A model generated the notes under the pieces. It saw only the letters and a list, made by a program, of their open reading frames with translations, was not told the origin of the DNA and did not search any database. A program made the translations under genes and the position numbers. DNA of 27,302 nucleotides from Rhizophagus sp. LPA8_4_AMF (taxonomy: Eukaryota > Glomeromycota > Glomeromycetes > Glomerales > Glomeraceae): NCBI GenBank assembly GCA_021464525.1, contig JADRCO010000735.1:1-27302 (forward strand), read 5' to 3'. Positions 9,633-21,273 of this stretch are shown piece after piece (positions within the stretch are counted from its first letter, which is position 1; every line of letters starts with the position of its first letter).

Positions 9633-10084
9633 GTGAAAATTAAATAGAAAAAAAATTCTGAAATAAAAAAGGAATTCCGAAATGATGTTTACAATGGTAC
9701 CGCAAAAAATAAACTTCTGATTCAACAAACGGTACAAGCAACATGCTGAACCTCAATCCAAGACTTTTTTTTTTATTTAACATAATCAGGATGAACTCCT
9801 GTCATATACACTTAAATACATAAAACAATCTAAAATTCTATATTTATAAGATCTAATCTTTTATTACCTATCCTAGTTACCCCATAATCATATTTCCATA
9901 ATTCATTAATATCTACCTTATCCCATATACCAACAATATTGACTCGTTACCTTTTTAATAAATTCCTTTTTGTGCTCTTCTCTATTAGTTACCTTCATAT
10001 TTATTTTCAATTTCATTTATGTTATTATTCATTTTTTTCATGTCTTTACTATTCATACCATGTTTAATTTTCCATCATTTAAAC
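9633..10084. other. Spacer between kinase fossil and satellite array
   Basis: AT-rich sequence. The only coding-like trace is on the minus strand at 9830-9946, listed separately. Confidence 0.4.
9830..9946 (-). pseudogene. Unidentified coding remnant
   Basis: The minus strand is open for 38 codons before TAG (complement of 9830-9832), with balanced composition (KVDINELWKYDYGVTRIGNK among others), unlike poly-A/T frames. More open stretches in other frames lie upstream on the same strand (about 9947-10045). This suggests a frameshifted old gene or retroelement piece, but no family was recognised. Confidence 0.3.
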
Positions 10085-13051
10085 TTGTTATTGTAGTTTA
10101 CATTGTACGATCAATAAACTTTTACGATAGTGCCGTTCTTAGCAATTAAGTATTTCCAATATTTCCAATTATCGAATGTTATAATTATCATATTTGATTA
10201 ATAAGCCATAATTCAAATTTGACAACACTTCTAGGTGAAATTTAACGTTTCGCACGTAGTGGCAATAATTACACAACCGCTAAAATTAATTGACACGTTG
10301 CGAAAATTGTATCAAATATGCAAAAAAAAAACTCGCAGAAAGTACATCTGTTAATTTTTTTAAAAAAAGGTTACATTGTACGCGCAACAGATTATATTTT
10401 TCTTGCATGTATTGTAAACCAAAAAATTGCAAAAACCAATTGAAAGTTATACCACATATGTAAATAATCTAGGAAACAGAATATCTTCATCCATTTATTA
10501 TTGTAATAAAAATAGTTTACATTGTACGATCAACAAAGTTTTATGATAATGCATTTCCGATTATCAAACTTTATAATTACCGTATTTGATTGATTAGCCA
10601 TAATAAAATTCAAGAATTCGAAAGCATTTATAGACATAATTGGAAATAAATACATAAACACTAAAATAGTAAGAACTAATTGACATGTTGTGAGAATTAT
10701 ATCATATATATGCAAAAAAAAAACTCATAAATGGAATAAGCTAAAAAAAGCGTACGTCTGTTATTTTTAAAAAAAAGGTTACATTGTACGCACAACAGAT
10801 TATATTTTTCTTGTATGTATTGTAAACCAAAAATTGCAAAAACCAATTGAAAGTTATACCATATATGCAAATAATCTAGGAAATAGAATATCATCATCCA
10901 TTCCATTATTGTGATAAAAATAGTTTATCAACAAAATTTTAACGATAATGCCGTTCTTAGCAATTAAGCATTTCCGATTATCAAACTTTATAATTACCGT
11001 ATTTGATTGATTATCCATAATAAAATTCAAGAATTTCGACAGCATTTATAGACATAATTGGAAATGAATACATAAATACTAAAATAGTAAGAATTAATTG
11101 ACAAGTTGTGAGAATTATATCATATATATGCAAAAAAAAACTCATAAATGGAATAAGCTAAAAAAAAAAATGTACGTTTGTTATTGTAAAAAAAAGGTCA
11201 CATTGTACGCGCTAAAGATTATATTTTTCTTTGCATGTATTGTAAACCAAAAAATTGCGAAAACCAATTGAAAGTTATACCACATATGCAAATAATCTAG
11301 GAAACAGAATATCATCATCCATTCATTATTGTGATAAAAATAGTTTACATTGTACGATCATCAAATTTTGCGATAATGCTAAAGTATTTCCAATTATTAT
11401 TCTTTATAATTGCCATATTTGATTAATTAGCCATAATACAAAATTTGACAACACTTCTAGGTGAAATTTAACGTTTCGCACGTAGTGGCAATAATTACAC
11501 AACCGCTAAAATAGCAAGAATTAATTGACACGTTGCGAAAATTGTATCATATATGCAAAAAAAAACTCATGGAAAAGGAATAAGATAAAAAAAGCGTACG
11601 TCTGTTAATTTTTTTTAAAAAAGGTTACATTGTACGCGCGACAGATTATATTTTTCTTGCATGTATTGTAAACCAAAAAATTGCAAAAACCAATTGAAAG
11701 TTATACCACATATGTAAATAATCTAGGAAACAGAATATCTTCATCCATTTATTATTGTAATAAAAATAGTTTACATTGTACGATCAACAAAATTTTATGA
11801 TAATGCCTTTCTTAGCAATTAAGCATTTCCGATTATCAAACTTTATAATTACCGTATTTGATTGATTATCCATAATAAAATTCAAGAATTTCGACAGCAT
11901 TTATAGACATAATTGGAAATGAATACATAAATACTAAAATAGTAAGAATTAATTGACAAGTTGTGAGAATTATATCATATATATGCAAAAAAAAACTCAT
12001 AAATGGAATAAGCTAAAAAAAAAAATGTACGTTTGTTATTGTAAAAAAAAGGTCACATTGTACGCGCTAAAGATTATATTTTTCTTTGCATGTATTGTAA
12101 ACCAAAAAATTGCGAAAACCAATTGAAAGTTATACCACATATGCAAATAATCTAGGAAACAGAATATCATCATCCATTCATTATTGTGATAAAAATAGTT
12201 TACATTGTACGATCATCAAATTTTGCGATAATGCTAAAGTATTTCCAATTATTATTCTTTATAATTGCCATATTTGATTAATTAGCCATAATACAAAATT
12301 TGACAACACTTCTAGGTGAAATTTAACGTTTCGCACGTAGTGGCAATAATTACACAACCGCTAAAATAGCAAGAATTAATTGACACGTTGCGAAAATTGT
12401 ATCATATATGCAAAAAAAAACTCATGGAAAAGGAATAAGATAAAAAAAGCGTACGTCTGTTAATTTTTTTAAAAAAAGGTTACATTGTACGCGCGACAGA
12501 TTCTATTTTCTTGCATGTATTGTAAACCAAAAAATTGCGAAAATCAATTGAAAGTTATACCACATATGCATATAATCATCCATTCATCATTATTGTAATA
12601 AAAATAGTTTACATTGTACGATCAATAAACTTTTACGATAATGCCGTTCTTAGCAATTAAGTATTTCCAATATTTCCAATCATCGATATAATTATCAATC
12701 ATATTTGATTATTTAGCCATAATTCAAGAATTTCAGCAGCGCTTATAGTTACTATAAATAATAATTGAAATAAATACATAAACACTAAAATGGTAAGAAT
12801 TAATTGACATGTTACGAGAGTTGTGCTAAAAAAAAAACTCATGGAAAGGGAATAAACTAAAAAAATGTGCGCTTGTTATTGTAAAAAAAAAAAGGTTACA
12901 TTGTACGCGAGACAGATTCTATTTTTCTTGCATGTATTGTAAACCAAAAATTGCGAAAACCAATTGATATGCTGTAAAGTTATGCTAGAAATTCCATTTA
13001 TCATTGTAATAAAAATAGTTCAATGACTAATTACCGTATTTGATTGATTAG
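10085..13051. repeat. Satellite-like tandem array, about 7 monomers of roughly 410-430 bp
   Basis: Anchoring on TTACATTGTACGATCA, monomers start near 10098, 10517, 10925 (anchor partly deleted), 11345, 11771, 12200 and 12609. A truncated remnant runs from about 13016 to 13051. Spacings are 408-429 bp. Within each monomer TTACATTGTACG recurs a second time, followed by CGCG-type sequence and TGCATGTATTGTAAACC. Two sequence types alternate. Type b (monomers 1, 4, 6) contains GTTTCGCACGTAGTGGCAA. Type a (2, 3, 5) contains AGCATTTATAGACATAATTG. Monomer 7 is divergent, but its first half matches monomer 1. No open frame is conserved between monomers, so this is non-coding satellite or minisatellite DNA. 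Function, such as a centromeric or heterochromatic role, is unknown. Confidence 0.92.
10950..12515. repeat. Higher-order repeat: 855-bp dimer present twice
   Basis: Monomers 3+4 and 5+6 are nearly identical as pairs. For example, CAATTAAGCATTTCCG lies at 10961 and 11816, and GCAATAATTACACAACCGC at 11488 and 12343, both offset by exactly 855. Neighbouring monomers within a pair differ much more. This is the pattern made by unequal exchange duplicating a two-monomer unit. The monomer 1/2 and 4/5 junctions also match closely, indicating further exchange. Confidence 0.85.
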
Positions 13052-14686
13052 GATTACTTTTGTCTCTTTTTGTAAAAAAAAAAAATTCAATAATATAGTA
13101 ATAATATAGATCATTCATTATTTTACTACATACAGATGATGGGGTTGTTCCAATATTTTGGATACAATTGATCATGAGGTATGATATCTTGTGTCTTGTA
13201 CGTAACATTATGTAACTAAAGGAATAATTCAATTGTTTAAGTATTTGTTCTAAATCTGATATCTTTTGATTCCTTAGTAGTTCTTGTTTCACCTAATTTA
13301 TGATGTATTTTTTGATTTACTAATTTAGGCATTTCAAAAGAATAATTTCATATTCTTTTTGAATATCTTTAATTTCTTATTGAAATTCACTAAAAAGTGA
13401 GAATAAAGGTTCACTAATTTACTATTAATGATTTTTTTACTTCCTTTTTCTATTGATGATTTCAAACCCCTATTTTTATATTCTTATCGACCAGTTATGT
13501 ATAGTATAACGCCCATGTGATAACATACATAGGTGATAAATAACATGCATATCTTCGACTTCCTGGGAATTTTTAATAACGTCAGTAGTAACCTTTACCA
13601 AACTATGGTTCGAAAATCACAATTATTTCAGCAGAGGAAGCACAAGTTGATGGTATAAGTTATTAAGGAGTAAAAAGAATGAAGGAGAGAAATGGAAAGT
13701 ATAGTTCAGATTTCAAATACATCACATGTATCATATGAAATTTAACCATAACACTACATTTGATATTTCCTTTTCGTCTTACCTTATTCTTACTAACTGG
13801 TTCTTTTTTAAAAATAATTAAAAAAATGGTAATTGTATTCCTTCAAAAACTTTTTTTTTTATTTGGGGCTAAAATTCCGAAGTAGGGTTTAACATCGGTA
13901 ACAATCAAAGTTTGTGCAATATTTAAATAAGTTGTACAATTATTTGGGATAGTAAATTAAATAGGAGGGACGATTATTTGCATATATTAATAAATAGTAT
14001 TTTAAAATTACCAAGTTTGTATAGTTATTTACATATGCAGAACTGTACAGAACCGGTATAAAGTGACCTTTTGTGTAAGCATGAACAATCCGTACAATAA
14101 TAAGGCAACCGTCCGTTATCTTTATTATTATTATTATTATTTCTTTTTTTTTTTTTTTTTTAAAACCAAATAATAAAAATTCTCAATGATTTCAAAGGAA
14201 CAATTATAAAAAAAAAAAAAATTATAATTCATATTTATTTAGGCTAAAAATTACTCTAAATATATATATATATATATAAACCAAAAGAATATTTCTTTTA
14301 ACTTCTTTTAAAGAAATATAATAATTTTCATGAAATATTTCCGACGGAGTTATTATTTGAGGAATTTGACTTGAATTGCATAATGTAGGCAGTACATTTA
14401 GACTAAAATTGATGATTTGCTAAACCAACTTTATTTTATGATACTTTTAAGGCAATTAATTATCAATAGTAAATAGTGATTTTAAAGTAGTAATGACGAC
14501 TGTTTTCCTACTAGAGTGAGTATAAATAAAAAAGTTATTTTGACCTGCATTACACATATTTAAATACTTAAGGATTTACCTTTTTTTTTTTATAAAATAA
14601 ATTTTTTTTTTTTTATTATTATTATTATTTTTTCGGTTTTTTTTCCCTTTTCAACTCTCTCTCAAAACCAATAAAAAAAGTAAAGA
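13052..14686. other. AT-rich region upstream of the receptor gene
   Basis: No gene is supported. Simple sequence is plentiful: a TTATTATTA tract with a long poly-T at about 14120-14160, an A-run at about 14208-14220, (TA)n at about 14261-14277, and a second poly-T/TTA tract at about 14581-14630. Confidence 0.45.
14628..14686 (+). promoter_or_regulatory. Pyrimidine-rich 5' flank of the receptor gene
   Basis: Immediately upstream of the ATG at 14687 is a T/C-rich tract (TTTTCCCTTTTCAACTCTCTCTC, about 14641-14663) followed by an A-rich leader. Such tracts often precede transcription starts in fungal genes. The start site itself cannot be located from sequence. Confidence 0.3.
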
Positions 14687-16329
14687 ATGGATACATCAAC
14701 AAATCAAACGACAAAACCAAGTACTAATTTTAAGATAGTTATAATTTTCGGTTTGGTAATGATAATAATAAATGGAATATGTGCTTCGTATATGTTAAGT
14801 AGAACATTAAGTAGATGGTTCATCACAAAGAAAAGTCTTCCCATGGCATTTAGAGTTCCATTCTACATCGCATTTTCAGGTAATTGATAAAAAAAAAAAT
14901 TGTTTTTTTTCTTTTTCTTTTTCTTTTTTTTCTTTTTTAACGTTCGTTATTTCTTTTTTTTTTAGATTTTATAATCTTTTCAATAAATTTCCCCAATATG
15001 GTGAGTATTTTTACTGCGCCACGAAAAATTTATATTCCCTTGTAATTCATATAATTTTATTTTTTTTAGTTGTATCCAAATATATATGGAGTTCCATGGT
15101 CAAGTTCAGTTTGTAAAGTAATAGGAGGAGTAACATCATTTGCTATAGCAATAAATATGACATTAGTAGGATTACTGGCTTTTTTAACATATTTACGAAT
15201 ATGTCGTAAAATGTATATTAATTTAGGAAGATATGATTATAAAGGAGTTTTATTCGTATTAATAACGAGTTCAACATATTCATTAATTAGTATACCATCA
15301 TATGATTCAGGAAAATATTGGTGTTTTACTAATAGTAATGCAATACGTATTTTACCTATCCTTACTTTAACATTAAATTTTACAGTATTAATTATAACAA
15401 TATTTTCATATGCTTCTATTCTCATAGAAATCAATTCGATTCGATTCCTAAATGAACATAGTAGGGAAAGAGAAAGGGAAAGGAATGAAAGGAGTAGTAA
15501 TGAAAATAGTAATGAAAATAGTATTAGTGAAAATAGTATTAGTAAAGAGGGTAAAAATAATAATGATGATAATAACAATAATAATAATAATAATAATAAT
15601 AATAGTTTTATGAGTAGAACTCGTAGTATGTTGAGTAGAAGTAATAGTAATAATAATAATAATAATAATCAATATAATAATAATGGTAATGAGAACAATA
15701 CTACCAAAAAGAATACTAAAAAGATTGAACCGATAGTTGTTAGAAAAATTATTGGTTACGTTTTAATATTTATAATTCAATGGACACCTCCAATGATTTA
15801 TGTTCTCGGTCAAATTATTGATTATGATCCATTATGGGTTTATCTTATAACAGGTAAAAAATTTTTTTTAACCCATTTTTTTTAAATTTTATCATTACCA
15901 TTTTTTACTTAAATTAATATTTTCTACTTTTTATTTATTTATTTTTAAGACGCTACGGTAAATATGGGTGGAATAGGAAATATGATTCAATTCATAATAA
16001 ATGAAGGATGGAGAGATCGTTATGATCATACATGTTCAAAAGGGACTTCAACAACAAGTTCATCATATGTTGGAATAGAAACAACAAGCGCTCCAACTCC
16101 TTCAATTAATTTATTACCTCGCGTTGATATATCGGATGAATCTAAATTTGAAATTAAGATTAAGATTGACACATCCACTAGTATCGACCTTGAAAATTAT
16201 TATTTCGAAAATAATGAAAAATTACGACCTTATTCTACTTCCTCTACTTCTACAAAAGTTAGTAATGAAGATTCTAATACTATTGTTGACATCAATTCAG
16301 AAGGAAATCTTAAAAATACATCATGTTGA
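14687..16329 (+). CDS. Seven-transmembrane GPCR-like protein (four exons, 463 residues)
   Basis: Exons are 14687-14879, 14966-15000, 15070-15853 and 15950-16329. Introns of 86, 69 and 96 nt have GT-AG ends, and the phases join into one frame ending in TGA. Seven hydrophobic segments are visible at about residues 15-38, 53-73, 91-121, 134-152, 169-196, 302-326 and 330-350. Cys91 at the top of segment 3 and Cys161 in the second outer loop (KYWCF) are placed like the conserved GPCR disulfide. The loop between segments 5 and 6 (about 200-300) is very long and polar, with Arg/Glu and Ser/Asn repeats and runs of Asn encoded by AAT/AAC. Segment 6 contains QWTPP. The C-terminal tail of about 110 residues is Ser/Thr-rich, as expected for a regulated cytoplasmic tail. 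There is no cleavable signal peptide; segment 1 would act as anchor. It probably sits in the plasma membrane and signals through G proteins. Resemblance is to fungal Git3/cAMP-receptor-like groups, but the class and ligand cannot be settled here. Confidence 0.85.
15560..15678 (+). repeat. AAT/AAC trinucleotide tracts encoding Asn runs
   Basis: Two in-frame tracts in receptor exon 3 (about 15560-15602 and 15646-15669) encode Asn runs in the third intracellular loop. They are length-unstable microsatellites by nature, so allele length variation is expected without a frameshift. Confidence 0.8.
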
Positions 16330-18540
16330 ACAATATAAACACGTTTAATAATTAATATGTTATCATGTTATATATGAGCGCATTATTTACCGCGTCCGCG
16401 GTGTATATAAACGTTTAAATCTATTTTTTATAAAAAAAATAATTATAAATTTTGTATATTATTATAAATCATAAAAAAGAAAAATTTCTAGTACGCATAT
16501 AGATGGCACAGAATATCACGTCATTTTACTGGTGTGAATATAAGAATATATTTAAGAATCATTTTAATCCCGACAATAACTTTTTTTTTTTTTTAGTGTC
16601 ATAAACAAAGTTTCATAGTTTGTCATAGTTTGATACATATTATTGGTTTTTTTCGATTCTTTGTACAATATAAACATCTAAGCCACATAAAGAAATATAA
16701 TATCGGATCATTCACTCCGTAGATAATCGATTGTTTGCTAATTTTGGGATGATCAATTTTCAATTGGTTTTAATCTTTTGAAAAAAAGAATATTGGAAAT
16801 AATTTTTTTGGGGGAAAGTTTTAATTTTTGATTCGAAAAAAAAAACATAATTTAATTGATTTACTCTTAAAATTATTATAATGAATTAATTTTTTGACAA
16901 AAAAGAAAAAATAATAATAATATTTACATTACATAGTCATTAATTTAATGAATAAGTATGAATAAAAAAAACATTTACTATTTCAGAAAGAATAAATTTA
17001 TTTAATTGGTTCAAAAGTTCAAAACTTCAAAAGATCAATATAATTAATGAATATTAATCAAATATTCAATCAATCATCAAATATTTCAATCGATTATAAA
17101 ATTGTAAATTGTAAAACATTTTTTTAACAGCAGAAACCTAAATATGACGAATAGGGACGCATCACTTCTTTAAATTGATAGACTCTTATACCATTTTTGT
17201 TATGATTTAACCTATAAATAGTAAAAATTTACCACTCTATTCTAATAAAGAACATTCCTAAATTGGTTTTTTTTCTCTTTTTTTTTTTTTTTTCTTCTAA
17301 ATGTAAAAGAAACATCTGAGAATTTATGCACGTATGAATAATATTTTTTTTTTCTAATTTAACTAATTTGATCTCTTCGAATGGGTCTTGCCGATTGGGC
17401 TGTGTAAAAAAGATTTAATGATATCATCGATTTATTCTCCCTAAAAAAGACTTTGATATTATTGATTTATTGATTTATTCTCCCCAAAAAAAGAGTTTTT
17501 TTTTATGCATTAATTTTTTTTTTCCAAGTTTTTAACAAATGAAGCGAATACATTCATTTCCAAAAAATATTAATCTATCGTCGATCTTACGTCACTATAT
17601 CATGCTCATGCATAAATAACTAAAACTATGTAATAATTTTTTTTTCATATTAATAGTTAGTTAAATCATATGTTTTTACTTTTTTCGTAAAAATACTTGT
17701 AATGAACTTTAATATTGTACGTTAATTTTTTGCTGTTATCAGATAAATTCCGGAATTAATTAAATTATATCAAATAATAATAATAATATTTATGTCGGGT
17801 TTATCTATAATCAGTTATTAATCACCGAATATGGATTGTCCAAAATGTACATATATATATATATATATATATATTAAAAAATTTAAAAAAAAAACAAATA
17901 ATTATACATTTTAGTTAATATAATGATGATGATTTCCATAATGTAAGCCGTATATATATACAACTATATACAACGTATCAAAATCGTATCAGGTAAATAT
18001 ACAAATCACAAAGACAGCCAAGAACTAGAAACGGTATTGGTCTCTATAATTAAGAAAACCATCATGAAACAATCTTTGTTTCAAAAGATTCAACGAATGA
18101 TCATTTTTTATAGATAAACAATATTTTGATCTTTTACAACTTAAAAATGTTTTACATTTAATAATTACAAGAATAATTCCATAAAAAAATTATTGTTATC
18201 AAAACAAACTTCAAAAAGTAAGGTTATTTACACCAATCATATCTGATATTATGATAGTCTCGCTTTTAATTTGATTATATTCACGCGATTCATGTTGTCG
18301 ATCAAACGAAGGATATTGTTTACTTTAATAATCTGTTTATGGATTAAATATTGTTATCAAGACTTGAATTTTTTTTTTACCTTTTAAGTATCGATTATGC
18401 GGATTATATGACGTGCAATATCTGATATACAGTTTATATTTATGCTATATAAATAACAGATAATCAATAATTTGTTTATTGATTAATTAATGATATATTT
18501 GTCATTATTTAATTGGTCTACAACTCTCAAGTGAATTCCA
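16330..18540. other. Long AT-rich non-coding region
   Basis: Downstream of the receptor gene. No gene is supported. It contains several poly-T runs (about 16580-16595 and 17278-17294), a local duplication of GATTTATTCTCCC followed by an A-run (about 17428 and 17472), and (AT)12 at 17851-17874. Confidence 0.45.
17851..17874. repeat. (AT)12 microsatellite
   Basis: An uninterrupted AT dinucleotide tract in non-coding DNA. Confidence 0.85.
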
Positions 18541-18616
18541 AGAAAAAATTTTACCGGATTTATTTATTTATTTTATGTCGAATTTTTCTGAATTTTCTTC
18601 AAATTTTTTACTTCAA

Positions 18617-18712
18617 ATTACCGTTATACTTAAAGTTACCGTTAAGAGTACCGACCGTACCCTGGAAAGGGGGTATGCGCAACATGCGCTACATAGGGGG
18701 GGGGGGAACTGT
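18617..18712. other. GC-richer island with poly-G run and small hairpin
   Basis: After repeated TTACCG/TACCG words (about 18619-18660) comes GCGCA-ACA-TGCGC (a 5-bp stem with a 3-nt loop, about 18677-18689) and then an uninterrupted run of 11 G at 18696-18706. This stands out in a strongly AT-rich setting. Short open frames cross it but have no recognisable protein character. Confidence 0.4.
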
Positions 18713-19071
18713 AAATACAGAAGTACAAAATCGTTACGATCTATTTGTCACACCAATGCATAATACATAATATAGTGTTGTAGAACCTAAATGTCATTAA
18801 CTGATCCATTTGCGAAATGATATTTACCAAACTTTTCGTGTGACATGATTTTATGCATTAATTAATATTAGATTCGTCATTGTCTTTCAATAATGTTCAC
18901 AATGTTCACAATATAATATAATAGCCAATACATTCGTTCAATTTGATTTACTCTCATTTTGCCAAGCGATAACGTAAGCATAAAATATGTAGTTGTAAAG
19001 TAGGTCCCTGTACACCAGGCAGGGGGTTTTCAATAAGATCTAACACAAAACTTTGTATTTTTCTGCTGCAG
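18713..19071. other. AT-rich non-coding region
   Basis: No gene is supported. A short tandem AATGTTCAC lies near 18892-18910. Confidence 0.4.
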
Positions 19072-19118
19072 AAAAAAAAAAAAATTACGCAAAAATTCTG
19101 TAATAAAAAAAAAAAAAA

Positions 19119-19159
<41 letters not shown>

Positions 19160-19210
19160 TTACGCAAAAATTTTTAAAAAAAAAAAAAAAAAATTTTTTT
19201 TTTTTTTTTT
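19072..19210. repeat. Extreme poly-A/poly-T foldback
   Basis: Successive homopolymers: A13 (19072-19084), A14 (19105-19118), T25 (19119-19143), A16 (19144-19159), T5 (19171-19175), A18 (19176-19193) and T17 (19194-19210). ATTACGCAAAAATT recurs between them (about 19084 and 19159). Adjacent A and T runs are self-complementary and could extrude hairpins. Run lengths in such DNA are error-prone in any assembly. Confidence 0.85.
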
Positions 19211-21093
19211 GCTTTTATAAAAAAAAATATAAAATATGTTACAATTATCAATTACTTCAAAAAAAATTCAAATATCTTTTATCATTAAATTCTTTTTATT
19301 ATTTATTTATTTATTATTATGCAAATATTTATTTAAATAGATATTAAAATTAATTAGATAAATAAATAGATGACCGCTGTATAAGAGATCTAGTCCCTAC
19401 ATGATGTATTATACTTACTGTACATTTCGGTTTTAAGCCATAACTCCGATTTGTATACTAATTTATCCTTTGATTGATTATAAAATCATTAAAGTGATTA
19501 AACTGTCAATTTTACACACAATCCATGTGCACAATCCATGTGATCTTAACACGTCTATATGTGATTTTAAAATATGCATAATTAAGTCTAAATAAATAAA
19601 TAATCTCATATGACCGCTACTTATTTTCATTAGTTTCAGTCTTTTTCACTTTAACATTTCATAAAATGATTAATGTCAATTAAGTTTATTAAATTCAAAT
19701 CAAATTTTTTTCATTTGCATTTTTCTTGATTTCACATTTAAAATTTCCTGCATAATTTATTATATTAAAATTAATTTCGATTACATTTTGTAAAATAAAG
19801 ATTGATTTATAATTTCAATTTTTCAATTTTCAATTTCAATAATGGTAAGACATTATTTATTTATTTGATTATGGTAATATTTTATTATTATTATTATATT
19901 TTCTGCAAATTCTGTTGGTATTAAGCTTTAAACATGCATTCGTATAGTCCAATCACTTTATTCTTCATTGTAATTTTATCAAATTATTTATTTGGTTTAC
20001 TTTTTAAATCGGGTCAGTTTAAAGTGTCCTATAAATATTTATGTAATAAAGCAATATAATGTTTAATAGACTGAAATTTGATTACTTAATTTGTTTCCAA
20101 TTACAAGACATGAGTTTGGGTTACATTCAAAGTTTCACATGATTTTTTTGGCCGGAATTATGACTTTGGTCATGTGAAAAATAATGGAAAATTACGAGAT
20201 ACCATATACAAATTTATATTTAAATTTTTAATTAAAATATGTTAATTCTATCACATTGACAATTACGCTAATTTTAAGTTTTAATTTCTTTATTAGTTTC
20301 TCAATCACATAAACGTTTAGAAATTTAGATAATTTGAAACTTAAATTACTTAAATAACTTAAATATAATCATAATTATTAATTTTATGAATAATAAGCTT
20401 CTTTTAAATTTTGTAATAAAAATTAACCAAATGCGAAAAATATCTATGTACCGAAAAATATTTAAATAACTATACGCATGATCACGCGAATGATGGGATA
20501 TAATCTTCATAATCTTGATACCTTATGTATCTAAAAGGTACTCACATTTATAATTGGTTGGTCTCATGATTTTTTTTTTTTTTTACCCTACAAAAATGCC
20601 GAGCTTAAAATCTTTAAAAATTATCTTCAATCAGGTGGAGAACTATAAATGAAATGGGTGCTTTGTCAGGAGTTTATAACGAAAAAGGTTGTCATTAACC
20701 TAACGTACCTAAGACCATTGTTTTCGGTCATGAGGAAAACGACCTCAATTTTTTTTTTCCTTCATATCCTTAACAGAATCCAAGATTAGTCGATTTCCGT
20801 CCTTCTTACTATAACTTTTGCTAATTTATCTTGTAGTACCCGAGTGAGCTAGGTTGATTTCAATCTAACGATTACTATCAACATTGCGGGATTCAGAGTA
20901 ATCCTGATACAAAATGGCATTAATACAACTTAGGCAATTCTCTCCTTTTCGATTATATCAAGCTTGCAAAAATCGATAAATTTATATATATATATATTTT
21001 TATTTTGTCTGCTTGTATAAATGACTCGTATGTTTTATGTCATTTTCCCTTATTTTTCATATCCATAGTTGACATAAGAACAGATATTCATAT
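19211..21093. other. Long AT-rich non-coding region
   Basis: No gene is supported. There is a duplication of ACAATCCATGTG (about 19517 and 19530) and a 10-bp inverted repeat at 20133-20179, listed separately. Poly-T runs and short AT tracts are frequent. Confidence 0.4.
20133..20179. repeat. 10-bp inverted repeat TTTCACATGA / TCATGTGAAA
   Basis: The arms at 20133-20142 and 20170-20179 are exact complements. They enclose GGCCGGAATTATGACTTTG, which is GC-richer than the surroundings. It could be a hairpin, a short element remnant or a paired binding site; nothing favours one of these. Confidence 0.5.
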
Positions 21094-21273
21094 TACCCGT
21101 ATAGCACTGACTAAGGGACCCCCCATTTTAGTGTACCCTCCTTTTAATTCTGATAAATTTATGCTAGTAATTCTGGCCGATTCTTCCATGTTCTATACAA
21201 AGTACCTCGGACACGATTCAATTTTTAAATAGGATAAATTGATTTATACCGGGTATCTTAATGCTATACGGTA
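21094..21273. mobile_element. Putative degraded 180-bp element with TACCGTATAGCA ends
   Basis: The left end TACCCGTATAGCACT (21094-21108) and the complement of the right end TACCGTATAGCATT (21260-21273) match except for one extra C and one transition. Further inward both continue with C- or G-rich sequence (GGGACCCCCC on the left, ACCCGG complement on the right). The ends match those of the foldback at 1319-1373 and the MITE at 3882-4069. No target-site duplication is visible. An open frame of about 75 codons overlapping it is not convincing as a gene. Confidence 0.5.

Noticed and set aside
10530..11045. Minus-strand open frames in the satellite array
   Set aside because: They are not conserved between monomers and are broken by the indels that distinguish copies.
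10085..13051. Possible CRISPR array, because of regularly spaced repeats
   Set aside because: The units are about 420 bp and similar along their whole length, the host is eukaryotic, and there are no short repeats with unique spacers or cas genes.
15237..15672. Long minus-strand open frames opposite receptor exon 3
   Set aside because: They encode Ile/Thr or Leu/Ser runs that mirror the AAT/AGT repeats of the receptor gene.
21005..21232. Open frame of about 75 codons overlapping the second TACCGTATA element
   Set aside because: It crosses the element boundary, has no recognisable motif, and lacks splice or promoter context.
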